A stretch of DNA of 64,000 bases. Source: Glandiceps talaboti (Eukaryota; Hemichordata; Enteropneusta; Spengelidae). Under the pieces are notes generated by a model. That model did no database searches, was not told the origin of the DNA, and saw only the letters and a program-made list of their open reading frames with translations. Below are positions 1 to 16,430 of this stretch, piece by piece. How positions within the stretch are numbered: the first letter of the stretch is position 1; each line of letters opens with the position of its first letter. The translations under genes and the position numbers were made by a program. The stretch is taken from NCBI RefSeq assembly GCF_964340395.1, contig NC_135553.1, positions 26,951,449-27,015,448 of the forward strand. The letters run 5' to 3'.

Positions 1-158
1 ATTGTGTTCAATAGTCTAGCTATTTTTACTGCATCCGGCTTTTTATCAGCCTCTTGGGCCAGCAGAAAAATTTCGAAATCTTGTTTGAAACATCTCCAGT
101 TTTCAGCTATATTGCCTTGAAGTGACAATGGTTCTGGTAATCTGAAGTCTGAAGGCAT
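1..158 (-). CDS. gag-like protein of Ty3/gypsy retrotransposon, N-terminus only
   Basis: The ATG is at 158-156, followed by 52 open codons to the window edge. The protein begins MPSDFRLPEPLSLQGN and continues with a W-x2-F-K-x-D-F-E-I-F-L-L-A pattern. That is the typical N-terminal helix region of gag proteins from Ty3/gypsy elements of the kind often mis-annotated as K02A2.6-like in invertebrate genomes. Gag would form the capsid shell of the element's particles. The frame is intact as far as seen, so this copy could be fairly young, but pol and the 3' LTR are not visible. Confidence 0.6.
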   Translation of the reverse strand, partial: MPSDFRLPEPLSLQGNIAENWRCFKQDFEIFLLAQEADKKPDAVKIARLLNT

Positions 159-579
159 CTTATAAAAAAGCTCTCGAACGAGGTTATCGTAAGTATATGA
201 TGTACTGCCTTGACGCGACGACTTTTGATTGAAATGGCGAACTTCCGGTTCTAAGATTCACTGTGGAAATGTGACTGTTTGTATTCTAGCAAACGGAACT
301 CTAAATACTGCTTACCAGTAGACTGTGTTAGTTTGTGATCGCCGTGGATCGACTTGTTACTGTTGGTGTCTTGGGGTTTTCTGTAACTCACTGTGGAAGT
401 TGACGTCGGCTTGCTTTGAACTTCACAATTCCATCCATGTGATTGTGACTGTGACTGCACTGGGTCGTAGCTCTCGTCGCTGAAAGACGGCTAACTCTGT
501 GCATACACCCGTTTTAGGATGTTCTGTTAACGTTTCCTGTTGTGGGTTCCTTGACGTTCCTTGTCGCTAACGGACTAGT

Positions 580-593
580 CACTTCTGACACCA
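580..593 (-). other. Primer binding site, tRNA-Leu type
   Basis: On the minus strand this reads TGGTGTCAGAAGTG. It matches the complement of the CCA-tailed 3' end of animal tRNA-Leu at 13 of 14 positions. It directly follows sequence ending in CA (594-595), as expected at an LTR edge. Confidence 0.65.
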
Positions 594-808
594 TGTGATA
601 TGCGACAGACACAATGATTACAGAAATAACGAACTTGCTTTAATGATAACATGGCTGAACTAGGTAGAAAGTACAATAACAACGATACGTCATAGAATGA
701 CAAATAATGCATGCAGGAGGGCGCTGTCCATTTAGGTACAACTTGGTAATGACAGATATTGTTATAACGTCCGATAGATATATACTAGTGTCCATCTATA
801 TGATGTTA

Positions 809-4879
<4,071 letters not shown>

Positions 4880-5222
4880 TTTCACTACTTTAACGACGCT
4901 CAGGGTTATTGTGTCATGGGTTGAAAGGTTAACGGTTGATCAGACAACGTGTTCTTGATTTAGATCGCATTCATTAAACTAATTTTTCGCGAACTCTAAA
5001 AGTTCACTCTACATTATCAGGTTGGGTGTCTCGATGTTGGAGCTTCACAACGTTCACATGGTGTGTCCAAAAAGATCATGAAAATTTCGGAAAAGTAAGA
5101 TTTCTAAATGAGCAACTGGTCGTAGAAGTTCTCGGCAATAGTACCCTTCGCAGGAGATCAAAACTAGCACATTTGAAGTAGTAAAACGAGGAAAATCTTG
5201 CACCGGTGTCTATCTCATCCAC

Positions 5223-5261
5223 ACTTCCGACATTTTACCGCCGGGTTATCGCGCATGCGCA
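5223..5261. promoter_or_regulatory. Promoter sites of the RHOT-like gene: ETS-type and NRF1-type
   Basis: Positions 5251-5261 read GCGCATGCGCA, a perfect match to the palindromic NRF1 consensus. ACTTCCG at 5223-5229 is a good ETS/GABP core on the opposite strand. They lie 345-380 bases upstream of the RHOT-like ATG in a locally CpG-richer patch. NRF1 plus ETS is the classic promoter pair of nuclear genes for mitochondrial proteins, which fits Miro. The transcription start itself is not visible. Confidence 0.55.
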
Positions 5262-7801
5262 GTTATGTAATACCGTCTAGGGTCAGATATATTCGTAATA
5301 CGACTGCTTTCTTGAGATTATTATGTTACATTCGTGCAAATGTGGAACCAAAGTCAAGGTCATAGTTCTCCAGAACAACGAAAGAAAAACAACATCGGGT
5401 AACAAGGTTAGGTTTTATACTGCCACAAGCCATTGTCTGCAATTTCGACGAGGGTAAATGTTCAGCTGTTATATTCTAAAATTACGTGACAAATCGCACA
5501 TGCACAAACTGCAAAGTTGACAACTGACATGACAACCGAGGTACTTTGTTATCCATAACATGATACAATCAACACTGCATTTTTTCGTGACACGCCTTTA
5601 TCACCATACCAGTTTTATTTCGATACATCCTATGTAAATTTAAGTTGTCTGATTTAAAAAAGACTCCTCAAGTAAATCGTGGGGTTTTAACTAATGTCTG
5701 TAAATAAACCATACCATTTCTATTCCATAAATACAATCTTTAAATAGTTTTTTTTTTTTTATGGCATTCCATATTTATTTTAAGTAGTCCGCACAGATAT
5801 GATACAACTAGATCACAATGATTTAATTCGTATAGTGATTTACTTATACTTGTCTAGTGCTATCCTTTATTGAATCTCTCATTAATGTCTTGCAATGGTT
5901 GCCAACATTACATAGATTTAGTATTACAATGTAACATGTAACTGAAAGTGCATGAGGCTTTTTATTGGACTCAAGCAGTGACTATTAAATAAATTAGGGT
6001 ATTGAAATAAAGGTTCTGATTGTTTATATGCAAATGAGGTCTTCATATTTTAAACTGCGTGTCATGTTATCTATGTGTTGTGCATAGACTGTCGACAGTC
6101 GTTCATGCCTTTTTTGCTAAAGGTAACGTTTCATCTAAATCAAAGTCGTCGCCTCACTCCCTAGCACTGAATACTAATATGGGGGGGGGGGGGGCACCTG
6201 CCCCCTGAGATTTTTAGGAAAAAAGAAAGCTACTTATTGAATACATAGCGATGTCATTAAATTTTTTATTTTGATTCCTAGGCATGCGCGATTTAACTTG
6301 AAATTAATAGTTCACTAAAGTTAAATGTGGCTGTAAACTGACTCCTCACTTATGTGTATCTTATATCTCTGCTGTACGCTGGCATAACTTTGAATAAAAA
6401 TGTGTCCAGTTAAAAATTGTAACTTTTTGCAGTGTAGCATATTAAAAATTCTTTGTGCGGGAAAGTACAAAAGAAGTGTGCACATGCACTGTGCATTTTC
6501 TGCAAGTAACAGTAGTCTTGAAAGTCTCCTTCATTTGAAGATAGCAAGTAGCAATAATGTCAGAGAGTGAAACTCACAAAAAAAAGATGGAAAAAGTCAT
6601 TCAACGTGAGGTCGTCTGCTGTATGCAGTGACTCCGAACTACTTTGAAAGATACGACATTAGGCCAGTAAAAATGAAAAAGCTGTTCAACCTACCCATAT
6701 TTTTTTTGGGGGTGATCGAAACGTCACGACGTATCTTACAGTCTAGGGCAATATATCCTCATGCGGACTTCGCATGTCAGTAAGATGCACACTTCGTTCA
6801 GAATAAAGGATATTTCTTTATATTTTCTGAATAGTACATGTAACAACATACATTTGAGTCTATTCCAAATTATATAAATCTACAGTGGTTTACTTGGCTC
6901 TGATGATGCATACAAGCATGAGTTGAGATTAGATTAAGCTGTTGCATATCCAATGTGCACTAAAAAGAATTGAGCAAAAGTTTATGACCATGGGAGTGTG
7001 CTGAGCAGTCATTGGGCCATCAAAAGTCTGAAAGTCTTCAAATGTTTTGCTCTTTATTTGGGATTTTTTGGAACGAAATTAAACTTCAGGAGAAGTCATT
7101 TACCAATTGCACATCTGCAAAATGTCTTTCAGCTTTGTCACAACAAAATATACTTCCATATAATATGTAATGCATAGCACAATTATTTCAATTTTGGTAT
7201 TTTATTTATTTAAATTATGTCTATGGTTTGATATTTTATGCCACTAAATGGCCTCCTACACTGTCTTATTTTCATTTTTTTTCACCTTTGGAGTTGTCTC
7301 CCTCCAGTCAGTAGCAACCAAGGTGATAATTGTCTTTCTCCCAAAACAAGATGGAAGGTGGCCCAGGCTAAGTACCTCCCTATATAGGTTAGAGCTAATT
7401 AGAGCTTATGCATGTGAAATCCACATCCTGTGTAAAGTAATTGTAGTTATTATTGTAGTTGGCTATCACTTATATTTTAATGTATCATTGTACCATATAA
7501 TTTTATATTACCACTGTAATGTAGGTGACAGAAGGGGTGGCTAAAATAATACTTGAGTTTCATTTGGCGGGGCTTAACATTTTTTGAGAAGAGAGGGTGG
7601 AGAGGAGCTACAACATTTGTTTAACCGTAAATTGTGTACATTTCCTAACTGTAGTTATGCAGACAAATTGCAAGAGATAGTATTTTTTTAAATGAAAAAA
7701 TGAAATCGACCTACCTACCCAATGTGATGGATTAGGTTGCCCGTTGACCACCTTTTTTTATTTTTTCTGGCCTTACATATGACATTTAATTGTGTATGCT
7801 A
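5262..7801. other. Intergenic DNA, no gene recognised
   Basis: AT-rich sequence upstream of the RHOT-like promoter. There is a run of 14 G at 6181-6194 and several T runs. I see no exon with convincing codon structure or a known domain. Open frames here are short and low-complexity. Confidence 0.5.
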
Positions 7802-8146
7802 TTAAGGTGGCCAGGATTTAAGGTATTCATTTTGGATTTTTAATTTATAAAACAATTTTATCATGGCTTCCTACTTGAAAAACCAACATCAAACAACATT
7901 AACAGAGTTTGTGTTTGTAACTCAATAAATTGAAAAAAAGCTAAAAGATGTGTAAAAGTTTGTTATTGTACGTACAATAACAAAGATTGTAAACATTTAT
8001 TAATCTTTTGCAATGTACTGAGTTACAAACAAGGACTTGGTATATGTTGTTTCACTTTGATTATTCAAGAAGGAAGTCATGATAAAATTATTATATAAAT
8101 TAAAAATCCAAAATGAATACTTAATCCTCATCCATATGACCACTTT
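7802..8146. mobile_element. Foldback MITE, family M, copy 1
   Basis: About 345 bp of imperfect but near-complete inverted repeat. The left arm begins TTAAGGTGGCC. The right arm ends CATATGACCACTTT, which as its reverse complement starts AAAGTGGTC. The centre is the perfect palindrome TATTGTACGTACAATA near 7967. Two relatives occur at 49423-49766 and 62988-63196. It has no coding capacity. All three copies begin at TTAA (or TA), which would fit piggyBac-like or Tc1/mariner-like mobilisation; the two cannot be separated here. Confidence 0.7.
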
Positions 8147-9240
8147 CAAAATAGATATTATGTAAATTGCATGCAAATTTATGTAAATTAGCACCATTCT
8201 AGAATTTAGATTTAAATGCATGATTGCACCAAGACAAAGTTCTGCCCCTTGGCAATTTGGTCAGGCTACGGCCCTGTTGGGATACCAGTGGAATCCAGTT
8301 CACTGTTCCAAAAAAACCAATTATCTGTCATTCAGATTAAAATAGGATGAAGGGGAACACATTATCATTTAACTTTTACTCTAAGTACTTGTTATTTGTG
8401 TTCTCTGGAGACCGTGTATTCCTAGCTTTTAATAGTATTACATTTTATCATAGCTTGGAATATAGACAGGAAAAGTTGCACAAAAGAGGTATTATTATTA
8501 ACAGAGTACATGCCCTTCTCTTCCTCTTCTTTGTGAGATTAGCTTTATTAGATTTATTTAGCCAAAACAATATTTCAACTGATGGGAAGTTTAAAATTTC
8601 TTTTTCTTTATTGTTTTTGCATGGCTTGGTACACTGTCCTTACAAAGACCTTGTTTTTGAATAAAATCACTGGTTCGTATTAATATAAGTCAAGTCTGCT
8701 ATATTCCATGACAGACTTATACATATCTCAATGTAAGCTGACATAAGTTTTATTTAATACTAATAACACACTTTCAAAGACTTTATATTAAAGGAGTTCT
8801 GATTTGACCTGTTTACTGATTATGCAGTTGCCTATAGCAACCCTGTAGAGCTGGTCTTCAAGTGATGTGTCACAGTGTGTATTATCAACTTGTTCAAAAT
8901 TTATTTATAGAAGAATTATATCAGCTCTTTGCTTAGACTAAGTTTGTTGTGTTGTTTAAGCCTATTAGGCTTCTAAGTTCTACAGTGGGTGGTAGCTTGC
9001 TAGCATGGCATGAATGTCAGAATGTGTATCATTCAGACTACTGTTTGCTATACTAGTATATGATACTTAATATTGCTACAAAGATAAAAACACTTCGGTC
9101 AGTTTAAGGATTGTTGACCCTTGATTCTTAGTCATTGTGAAACAGCAAGGGGGTGTTAATTATTTACTCATCATTTAGTTGAACAAACTGTACAACCATA
9201 TCACATCTTTGTTATCACATCATAATACAAAGAGTTTGTA
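8147..9240. other. Intergenic DNA, nothing recognised
   Basis: AT-rich sequence. A 105-codon open frame on the plus strand (8347-8664) has no recognisable domain and reads like chance AT-rich translation. Confidence 0.4.
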
Positions 9241-9259
9241 TTTGTATATCTGATAATTA

Positions 9260-9520
<261 letters not shown>

Positions 9521-9569
9521 TAGTTGATATAACCACATAAAAGTGCTCAATACGGTTAGTAGAGCGAAT

Positions 9570-9570
<1 letters not shown>

Positions 9571-9647
<77 letters not shown>

Positions 9648-9650
9648 ATT
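9571..9650. repeat. (AC)n microsatellite with a TA tail
   Basis: About 64 bp of AC dinucleotides followed by a short TATATA run. It is 50 bp from the preceding TA/CATA tract. Confidence 0.95.
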
Positions 9651-10195
9651 AACCTTATGACCTTCCAGAGGACTGCTCTTCAGAATCAAGAGGAAAAGTT
9701 AGGTACAGAGCACTGGATTTATAAATTTAAGTTGCATATTGATATGTATTATTACACAAACTGTTTGTGTTGTGGTTATTGTTGTTGAAGTAATTTTCAT
9801 CAGACATGTTCAAAAACATTGATTTACTACATGTTGAGAGTATCAACAACTGTGTCAGTTTACTATCTGCATATGCCAGGACACTTGCTTTCAACTTGTG
9901 AAAACGTGTGTTGTGATATCAATGTATATGGTGATGTATAATATATGTTATACATAGCGCCCTCTAGTGATAATGTTGAAATATTGCTCCTGTCTAGACA
10001 ATACTACTATTATGTCAGTTGACAGATTTAGTGATGTGAGTGATAGATCTGTCTGTCTGGTAATATTATATATCTCTGTAATTTGATACCACGTAATGTT
10101 AGTAGAGAAGAAAACAAGTTTATTACAACAAATAATTCTCTCTTTAGTAACAAATTAAAGTCTCATATGATAATAATAATAATAATAAAGCGAAT

Positions 10196-13100
10196 TTATA
10201 ATGTGCCTGTTCTCCCAAGAACTCCAGGCGAAGACACAGAACTACTAACAAAATGAGAGGATACAGAGAAACAATTGAAAACATGGAAGGATGTAGAGAG
10301 AAGTGTGTATAGTGAGGGAGAATTAAGATTGAAATTGGTGAGTTTTAAGGGCAGAGCAGAAGGAAGACTTAGAGTGAGAGTGACGAAGACTGTGGGGAAG
10401 ACTGTTCCAAATTGAAGGAGCAGTGTACAGTAAGCAAAGGAACGCTCTACGAACTTCTTAGTGACAAATGGAAAAGTCTTTAGGTTGTGTGTGTCGGAAG
10501 AAGACCTACGTTGTCTATGGGGAGCATAAAGATGAAGAAGATGAAAAAGATATTCAGGACCGGTTACCTCCAACGTGACATAACAAACAAAAGAGACCTT
10601 GTATTGTATGCCAGAATTGATTGGTAATCGATGCAAAGATTGTAGAAGTGGTTCAACGTGGTTGAACTCTGTGGCTTTGCACACAAGGCGTATGGCTGCA
10701 TTCTGTACGTGCTGTAGCTTGTTAATAAGATTCTTAAGACAACCAGAAATAAGACTGTTGCAGTAATCCAAGTGAGAAAGTTCAAATGCACAGATAAGAG
10801 ACTTGGTGGCCTGTTGTGTTAGAAAATGATGGATGGAAGCAATCTGACGAAGGTGCATATACAACAGATTACAGACATTCTGAACATGCTCTGCCTTGTT
10901 TTATTAATAAATTACATATCAGCATCACCGACATGGATATGAGTGGGGAGAGACTCTTTAGTGGCCAGCCTAGTTGGGTGTACAAGACAAATAGAAACGG
11001 TCCGAGCACTGAACCCTGAGGAACGCCAAAAGACAGAACAGATGAATCTGACCTTGACCCACTAACTGTGACAGCTTGAGTCCTGTTGGTAAAATAAGAG
11101 AACAGAATCGGTGATACCATAAGTGTGTTTGAGTCGATGGAGGAGGATATTATGGTCGATGGTATCAAAAGCTGCAGACAAGTCAAGGAGAGTTAAAATA
11201 CTGATTTTACCACTGTCCATGGAAGTGAGGTCATTGAGAATTTTGATTAGTGCAGTTGCTGTGCTTTGAAATGGTCTGTATGCTGATTGAAGGGGATGTA
11301 ATAAATTCATTGACTTGAGGCGATTGATTAGTTGTGAAAGAACAATACGCTCTAAGAGCTTAGAAAGAAAGGGTAAGTTTGAAACAGGGCTGTAGTTGTT
11401 TAGTTCATTTGGATCAAGGGATGCTTTGTTAAGAAGAGGTGTTACAAGTGCAGTTTTTAAGAGAGTAGGGAAAGAACCAGAAGAGAATGAGTTATTAATC
11501 AAAGATGATAAGAAGTTTAGCAATGTATCCAGACATTCAACTAGTAAACCAGTTGGAAAAGGATCAAGATCACAAGTTTTGGTGACAGATTTAAGAATTA
11601 TTTTCCTAACATTGTCATCAGAAAACTGGTCAAATTGACTGAAAAACTGACCCTTGAAGCAAGGCTTAGTGTTAGACGGAGTAGGCGATACATGTGAATC
11701 AAGATTCCCTCTGATACACCCGACTTCCTTTTTAAAGAAATCAAGGAAGCGCTGGGGTAGTTCACTAGAGGGAAATAATGTTGATAGCACAGAGGGTTAC
11801 TTCCTAGTAACTGGCGTGACACACTGAACAATTGCTTGCAGGTTTGACTTTCTAAGATTCTTTGATTGAAATGATTGATTTTTGCATTATGGACAAGTTT
11901 AGTAACGAGATTTTAAGTCTGATTGTAGATCTTTGTGAATTTCAAGTCCTGTTTTCTTCCACTGTCTTTCAGCTTGACGTCATTTTTGTTTGGCAGTTCT
12001 GAGTTCATTCTGTATTGCTTTGTACCAGGAGGCACTCCTATGTGTTGAGACTTTTTTCTTAATCACGGGTGTGTGTGTATCGAGGATGACTTTGAGATGA
12101 TAATTGATGCATGGTTTCTGCAGTAATTTCTTGTAGATTTGACAGACAGCTATGGAGGTCATCATTAAGGGTGACATGATTGATGTCATGAATATTTCAG
12201 GTTGTAACATATTTAGACATAGCACTAGGTACAGTTATGTCCATCAGGGTAATGATACAAAAATTATCGGATGATAGAGCATTTGAAACGGTAGAAGACG
12301 ACACAAAGTTGTCATCGGTTTTATGCAAAAGCCAATCAAGTGTGTGACCTTTGACATGAGTAGGTTCAGAGACTTTCTGAGTTAGACTGAAGGTTTTCAA
12401 TATATCAATCATTTTTGTTGTTACCAAATTGTGTGGACTATCATAGTGTTTATTGAAGTCTTCAAGGATGAGAGAATAACCGGGAAGTGTGTTGCAGTGC
12501 TCAAGAAGATTTGGAATCTGATTAATGAACTGTGAATCAGTTCTTTCGACTTGGTGGAGGACAATACAACCAGAAAAAGTGAATAAAGTGCTGTGGTAGA
12601 GAAAGTGATATCTTGATGAGTTCAAAAGTGGTGTGTTAAAATAAAAACTTACTTTGGTACAGAATGCGAGAGGAAAAGATGTCATCATGGATGACGGCAA
12701 GACCACTACCTCGCATGGGACGTGGAAATGACTTAATTTGGTAGTCAGCTGGTGTTAAATCTGCACACTTAGCTTTGTCACCCTTGGCTTTCAACCAGGT
12801 TTCAGTAAGGAACATAAGTTGAACTTCATAATCTTTAATAAAGGAAGTGATTTCAATTCTTTTAATTGGAGTGCTAACTGAATGTGCATTGAAGAGCGCA
12901 GTATTTATCTACTTGGGTGATAAAGAAACATGTGGCTGAGTTCGAATAGGGATGAGATTGTTGCAACTGATCACAGGTTTAGTCATTGTGTTTTGTAGAA
13001 CTTGCATACTGTATCTTGGGATCACAGGACGGCGAACAGCTTTCACAATAGAAGGAAGTGGAATTGTAATGAGGTTGTTGTGGCAAATACTTCTTGCTTT

Positions 13101-13430
13101 CTTAACAGGTGACAGGTATGACTGACGACAACTGTCTACAATAGGAATTCAACGTTGTTTGTAATTACGTGTAGAACATACCCTCCTAGTGGTGGTTTCG
13201 CATAAATCCAGTGCCTTCAGTCGCTGCCCAGTGGAGACATTGACTCTCCTGAGCAGAGGATCGCTGGCAACTTTCATTCTCATGGAAATTAAAGCAAGAC
13301 TTGAATAGAAGAATGACGACATTTTGAACACCTGGTGATTAAGTGGATATTGCTGTAGAGACAGAGATGAAAGACAAAATCCGTGAAACAACTTCTATCG
13401 ATGAAGAACTTGTACTATGAAGTGAACAGT
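10196..13430 (-). pseudogene. Broken CR1/L2-like LINE, ORF2 (endonuclease plus reverse transcriptase)
   Basis: Read on the minus strand, this region carries an almost full ORF2 in order. The APE endonuclease start at about 12,850-12,660 contains MFLTETWLKAKGD and RPMRGSGLAV. The endonuclease middle at 12,580-12,200 contains LEDFNKHYDSPHN and TLDWLL. The reverse transcriptase at 11,700-11,080 contains SAYRPFQSTATAL and DLSAAFDTIDHN. GVPQGSVLGPFLF follows at about 11,030, and the C-terminal domain at 10,860-10,200 contains SHLDYCNSLISGC and RRSSSDTH. Several frameshifts and stops separate these pieces. The catalytic YADD region is eroded, with what looks like a deletion after it near 10,900. 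The element therefore cannot move by itself. The assignment to the CR1/L2 branch of Jockey-type LINEs is from motif style; the exact clade is uncertain. Confidence 0.88.
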
Positions 13431-13617
13431 TCTGTACTCGGAATCTTAATAACTCTTCAGTGTAGTTGTCACGACCCGAGTGAAGTGTAAGGAAGGGAAT
13501 AACCGAGGTGAACTTGAGAGGCTCAGAGAGATGCAGCACAAGGTGTAAACTCATTAGCATACTAATCCCTACCATCCATACTAACGCCTGCCATATGGCA
13601 ATAGTTTACAGTTGGGT

Positions 13618-13836
13618 TCATGTAATAAACATTTGGCATGATCGGATAGACTGTAAGATACGATATGTTGTGTCGCTCCAGCCTTCTGTGAGTGAGGGGT
13701 TGACGAAGTATGACGACACCCCGTCATGGTGTACCTTACAGTCTAATGATCGGAGTGTCCTGGGAGTTGGCTTCAAGTGAATTAGGTCAGATACGTTGTT
13801 TGACGATAGTCCATTCAGAGATTTGTAAGTGATCAA
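13618..13836 (-). pseudogene. Possible LINE C-terminal scrap
   Basis: A 72-codon minus-strand frame begins MITYKSLNGLSSNNVSDLI and continues with KPTPRTLRS. This resembles the 'TYK.LNGLAP.YLSDLI' region near the C-terminus of CR1-like ORF2 proteins. It lies upstream of the larger LINE, so it would be a second, older insertion. The match is short. Confidence 0.35.
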
Positions 13837-14330
13837 TACAAAGCTTATATTTAATTCTCTCTACAATTATAACCCACAATGTACACCTTTTCTAGATACA
13901 AATGTAGCAAGACATCAGGGATCAGGCAGAGAAGTTAACCTGAGCACAGTATGTTAGTGGACATTGTAATTGGCTTATGTTTATGTGTTAGTCCTATCAG
14001 GGTGTATAAGGAGGGAATGGGGCTCCAAACATTGAAAATTCAACCAGGTTGTATGGTAGTCAGTATCATGATATTGCGGGTCGATCTGCGGGTTGATTTG
14101 TGGGTCATCCAAAACGACAATTATTGTATTAAATCAACCAAAACAAATAAGTATAATGACAAATGAATACATATACATGTAGTAAATAATCTGTGGCCGT
14201 TCCACTTTTCCTTTCTGTTCCTCAGTGATGTAGCTAGGGACTAAGTACTGATCAATAAGTGGTGATGAAGTGTCGGTGTCATCCTTGTACTGTGGCTAGT
14301 GCATGGGAGCCATTATGTAACTATTCAGAC

Positions 14331-14753
14331 TAAGGGGAGAATCATTTGATTGGGGGGAGGGGGGAAGGAAGTGGGTATGGCAGCAAATTTTTTTCCCCAT
14401 CACAGTGACAGCAAATTTTTTTTCTATTGTCAGTCCTGCATCAAATTATTTTTTCCATATGCAGAAGCAATGCAAATTTTTTTTCTCGGTTACCAATTTT
14501 GTAACGTGTGGTTCATAACTATACCTACATGTCACTGATTTACAACTAATTTGTTCTGTGTATGTAGCAATAAGTAGCAGTTTACCGATAGCTAGATACC
14601 GGTAGCTGGTAAAAAAATCCATGAGGAGCTGACTGATCATTTTTTTTCTCAAGCCATTACAGGATCAAATTATCTTTTTTTCTCCTTCACCTGCCGACAA
14701 TTTTTTTTCCCCAAAATCATCCTCCCCCAGAAATCAAATGGTTCTCCCCTAAT
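14331..14753. mobile_element. MITE-like element with ~30 bp terminal inverted repeats
   Basis: The left end starts TAAGGGGAGAATCATTTGAT and is followed by a G-run. The right end is its reverse complement with few mismatches (AAATCAAATGGTTCTCCCCT then AA). The interior of about 360 bp is made of T-rich blocks of the type GCAAATTTTTTTTC and has no coding frame. TTA/TAA at the ends may be the target site. Confidence 0.65.
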
Positions 14754-14975
14754 TTGATTGTATAAGATAGATATCCGCCATAAATTTGACTTGATGTTTT
14801 CAAAACAACATTAAAACAACAAGACACCACTTCCTATTAAGAGTTGTTTCAGAGATAAGTTGGTCCACTGTCATCTCTGTTACAGTAAATAGTTAGTCTT
14901 GTGTAATCATTGTAAGTACATCCACTAGCGGAATTGGGATATTTTCTGAAGTCAATGCTATGCTAACTAACTAAT

Positions 14976-15205
14976 CAGTTCAGTTGTGCTAAAAATGTAT
15001 GCAAATATGCCTAGCAACAAGACCATGCCCATAGCAACAGCTAAATGATTGATAATAAGTAAAGATGAAAAGTGGGAAGGGTAGGCAAGTTAACAAAATA
15101 AAGGTTCACAAAATGTATGCAAATATGCCTAACAACAAGATCACGCCCATAGCAACAGCCAAATACAGTTGTGCTACAATGCCATTGGCACTATTTTAAT
15201 GCTAT
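14976..15205. mobile_element. Rearranged fragment of repeat family A
   Basis: It starts with the hairpin-end sequence TCAGTTCAGTTGTGCTAAAA in plus orientation. It then switches to minus-orientation monomers (two copies of CATGCCCATAGCAACAG or its variant) and ends with ACAGTTGTGCTACAATGCC, the other terminus. The head-to-head joining shows internal rearrangement. Confidence 0.6.
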
Positions 15206-16384
15206 TTTAATGACATCCCTGGGAATAATTCAAAATGTTTTGCCCTCTGGCATCATTATACATGCACTCAATGGTACTTCATGGCCTTGTGACATATGGC
15301 TTCAGCACTGAGTTATGAGTTGCAAGTTCCTCCAGAAGATTCCTAGATTTTTGCAATTATCTGAAGAACTAGTCACCCTTGTTTCAGAGGACTTGAAACT
15401 TACAAAAAACTATTATCAAGAGCTCACTTGATATTTTAGAGAAATATTGTGTTGCGGTTGGGACTTCTTGGCCAAGCAAAACCCACAGGAGTTGTGTAGG
15501 TTGCTGCATAATTTCTATGCAGGTGTACAATGCACTGATGGCGAACTGAATGCAAAGAAGTAAAAAAAAAAGGTTTGTTCCAGCAATTAAATTATAATCA
15601 AAATGTACATATTAAAAATTTATATATCATGTGTCATATGGATGATGTTTTATAAACACATGTTGACTTAAGCCATGAGGGTGACAGCATACATTTTGTA
15701 CATCTGTTCCCCTCCAGGGGAACATGTTTACATTATTGCATACCACTAGGACAGCAGCCTTCAAACTATAGCCTCCTTTCAGGGTCAATGAACTATGTGT
15801 ACTATGACAGTACTTGAATTTTGGTCAAACAGCTGACAATTCCTTATTTAAGCAAACAACATCAGCACACAATTGATACAAGTCATTTTGTAGGGAACAC
15901 TAATCAATTAAGTTCAGGGGGACATGAACTGCAAGGCACAGAAGTATACTATAACAAACATAACCACAACAGCATATGCCACCTGCAATAGCATTTTGCC
16001 TTACACTGGAGAGTCGAAATAGTACATTCAAGAAGGTTGACTTACTCTCACACTTGCCTAGATGGTATTGTATATGTAATGTGTGGAGCAGAAGTTGAAA
16101 CCAAGAAATCAAATGGATTATACTGCTTTTTGTTGTAGTTGAGATTTGCTATTATGAACATTCCATCATGTTGTAGTCAATATCCCTTATGGTGATCATT
16201 TCATTATGCTGTAGTGGATATCTGTTATTATGAACATTTTATTACAGTGAATATTAATAATACAATCTTGTTACCCAAATGTGCACATGCTCCACTGCAA
16301 ATATTTCACTGTTAGAATGACCTTTGCAACATTGTAGAGAAAAGCATTCTGGAGGGTCCAAGATATGTGTGTGCGTGTGTATGT

Positions 16385-16430
<46 letters not shown>

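Larger units (their letters stand above)
1..770 (-). mobile_element. Ty3/gypsy-type LTR retrotransposon, 5' end (LTR, primer site, leader, start of gag)
   Basis: Read on the minus strand, the order is LTR-like sequence (about 770 down to 594), a tRNA-Leu-like primer binding site (593-580), an untranslated leader of about 420 bases, then the start of a gag-type frame at 158 that runs off the window edge. This order is diagnostic of the 5' end of an LTR retrotransposon. The leader holds a 69-codon open frame (460-251) that I do not regard as a gene. The outer LTR boundary is not fixed because the second LTR and the other target-site copy lie outside the window. The element lies in the RHOT-like gene downstream of exon 3 and in the same orientation. 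Family-level identity rests on the gag N-terminus and the primer site. Confidence 0.65.

Noticed and set aside
7248-7544. 98-codon plus-strand open frame with hydrophobic start resembling a signal peptide
   Set aside because: Hydrophobicity follows from T-rich DNA; no cleavage-site logic, cysteine pattern or continuation exon was seen.
8347-8664. 105-codon plus-strand open frame
   Set aside because: Composition is typical of AT-rich chance frames, with no domain, no splice context and no recognisable relatives.
10816-11019. Plus-strand frames across the LINE (also 11396-11638)
   Set aside because: They are antisense shadows of the degraded reverse-transcriptase frame on the minus strand.
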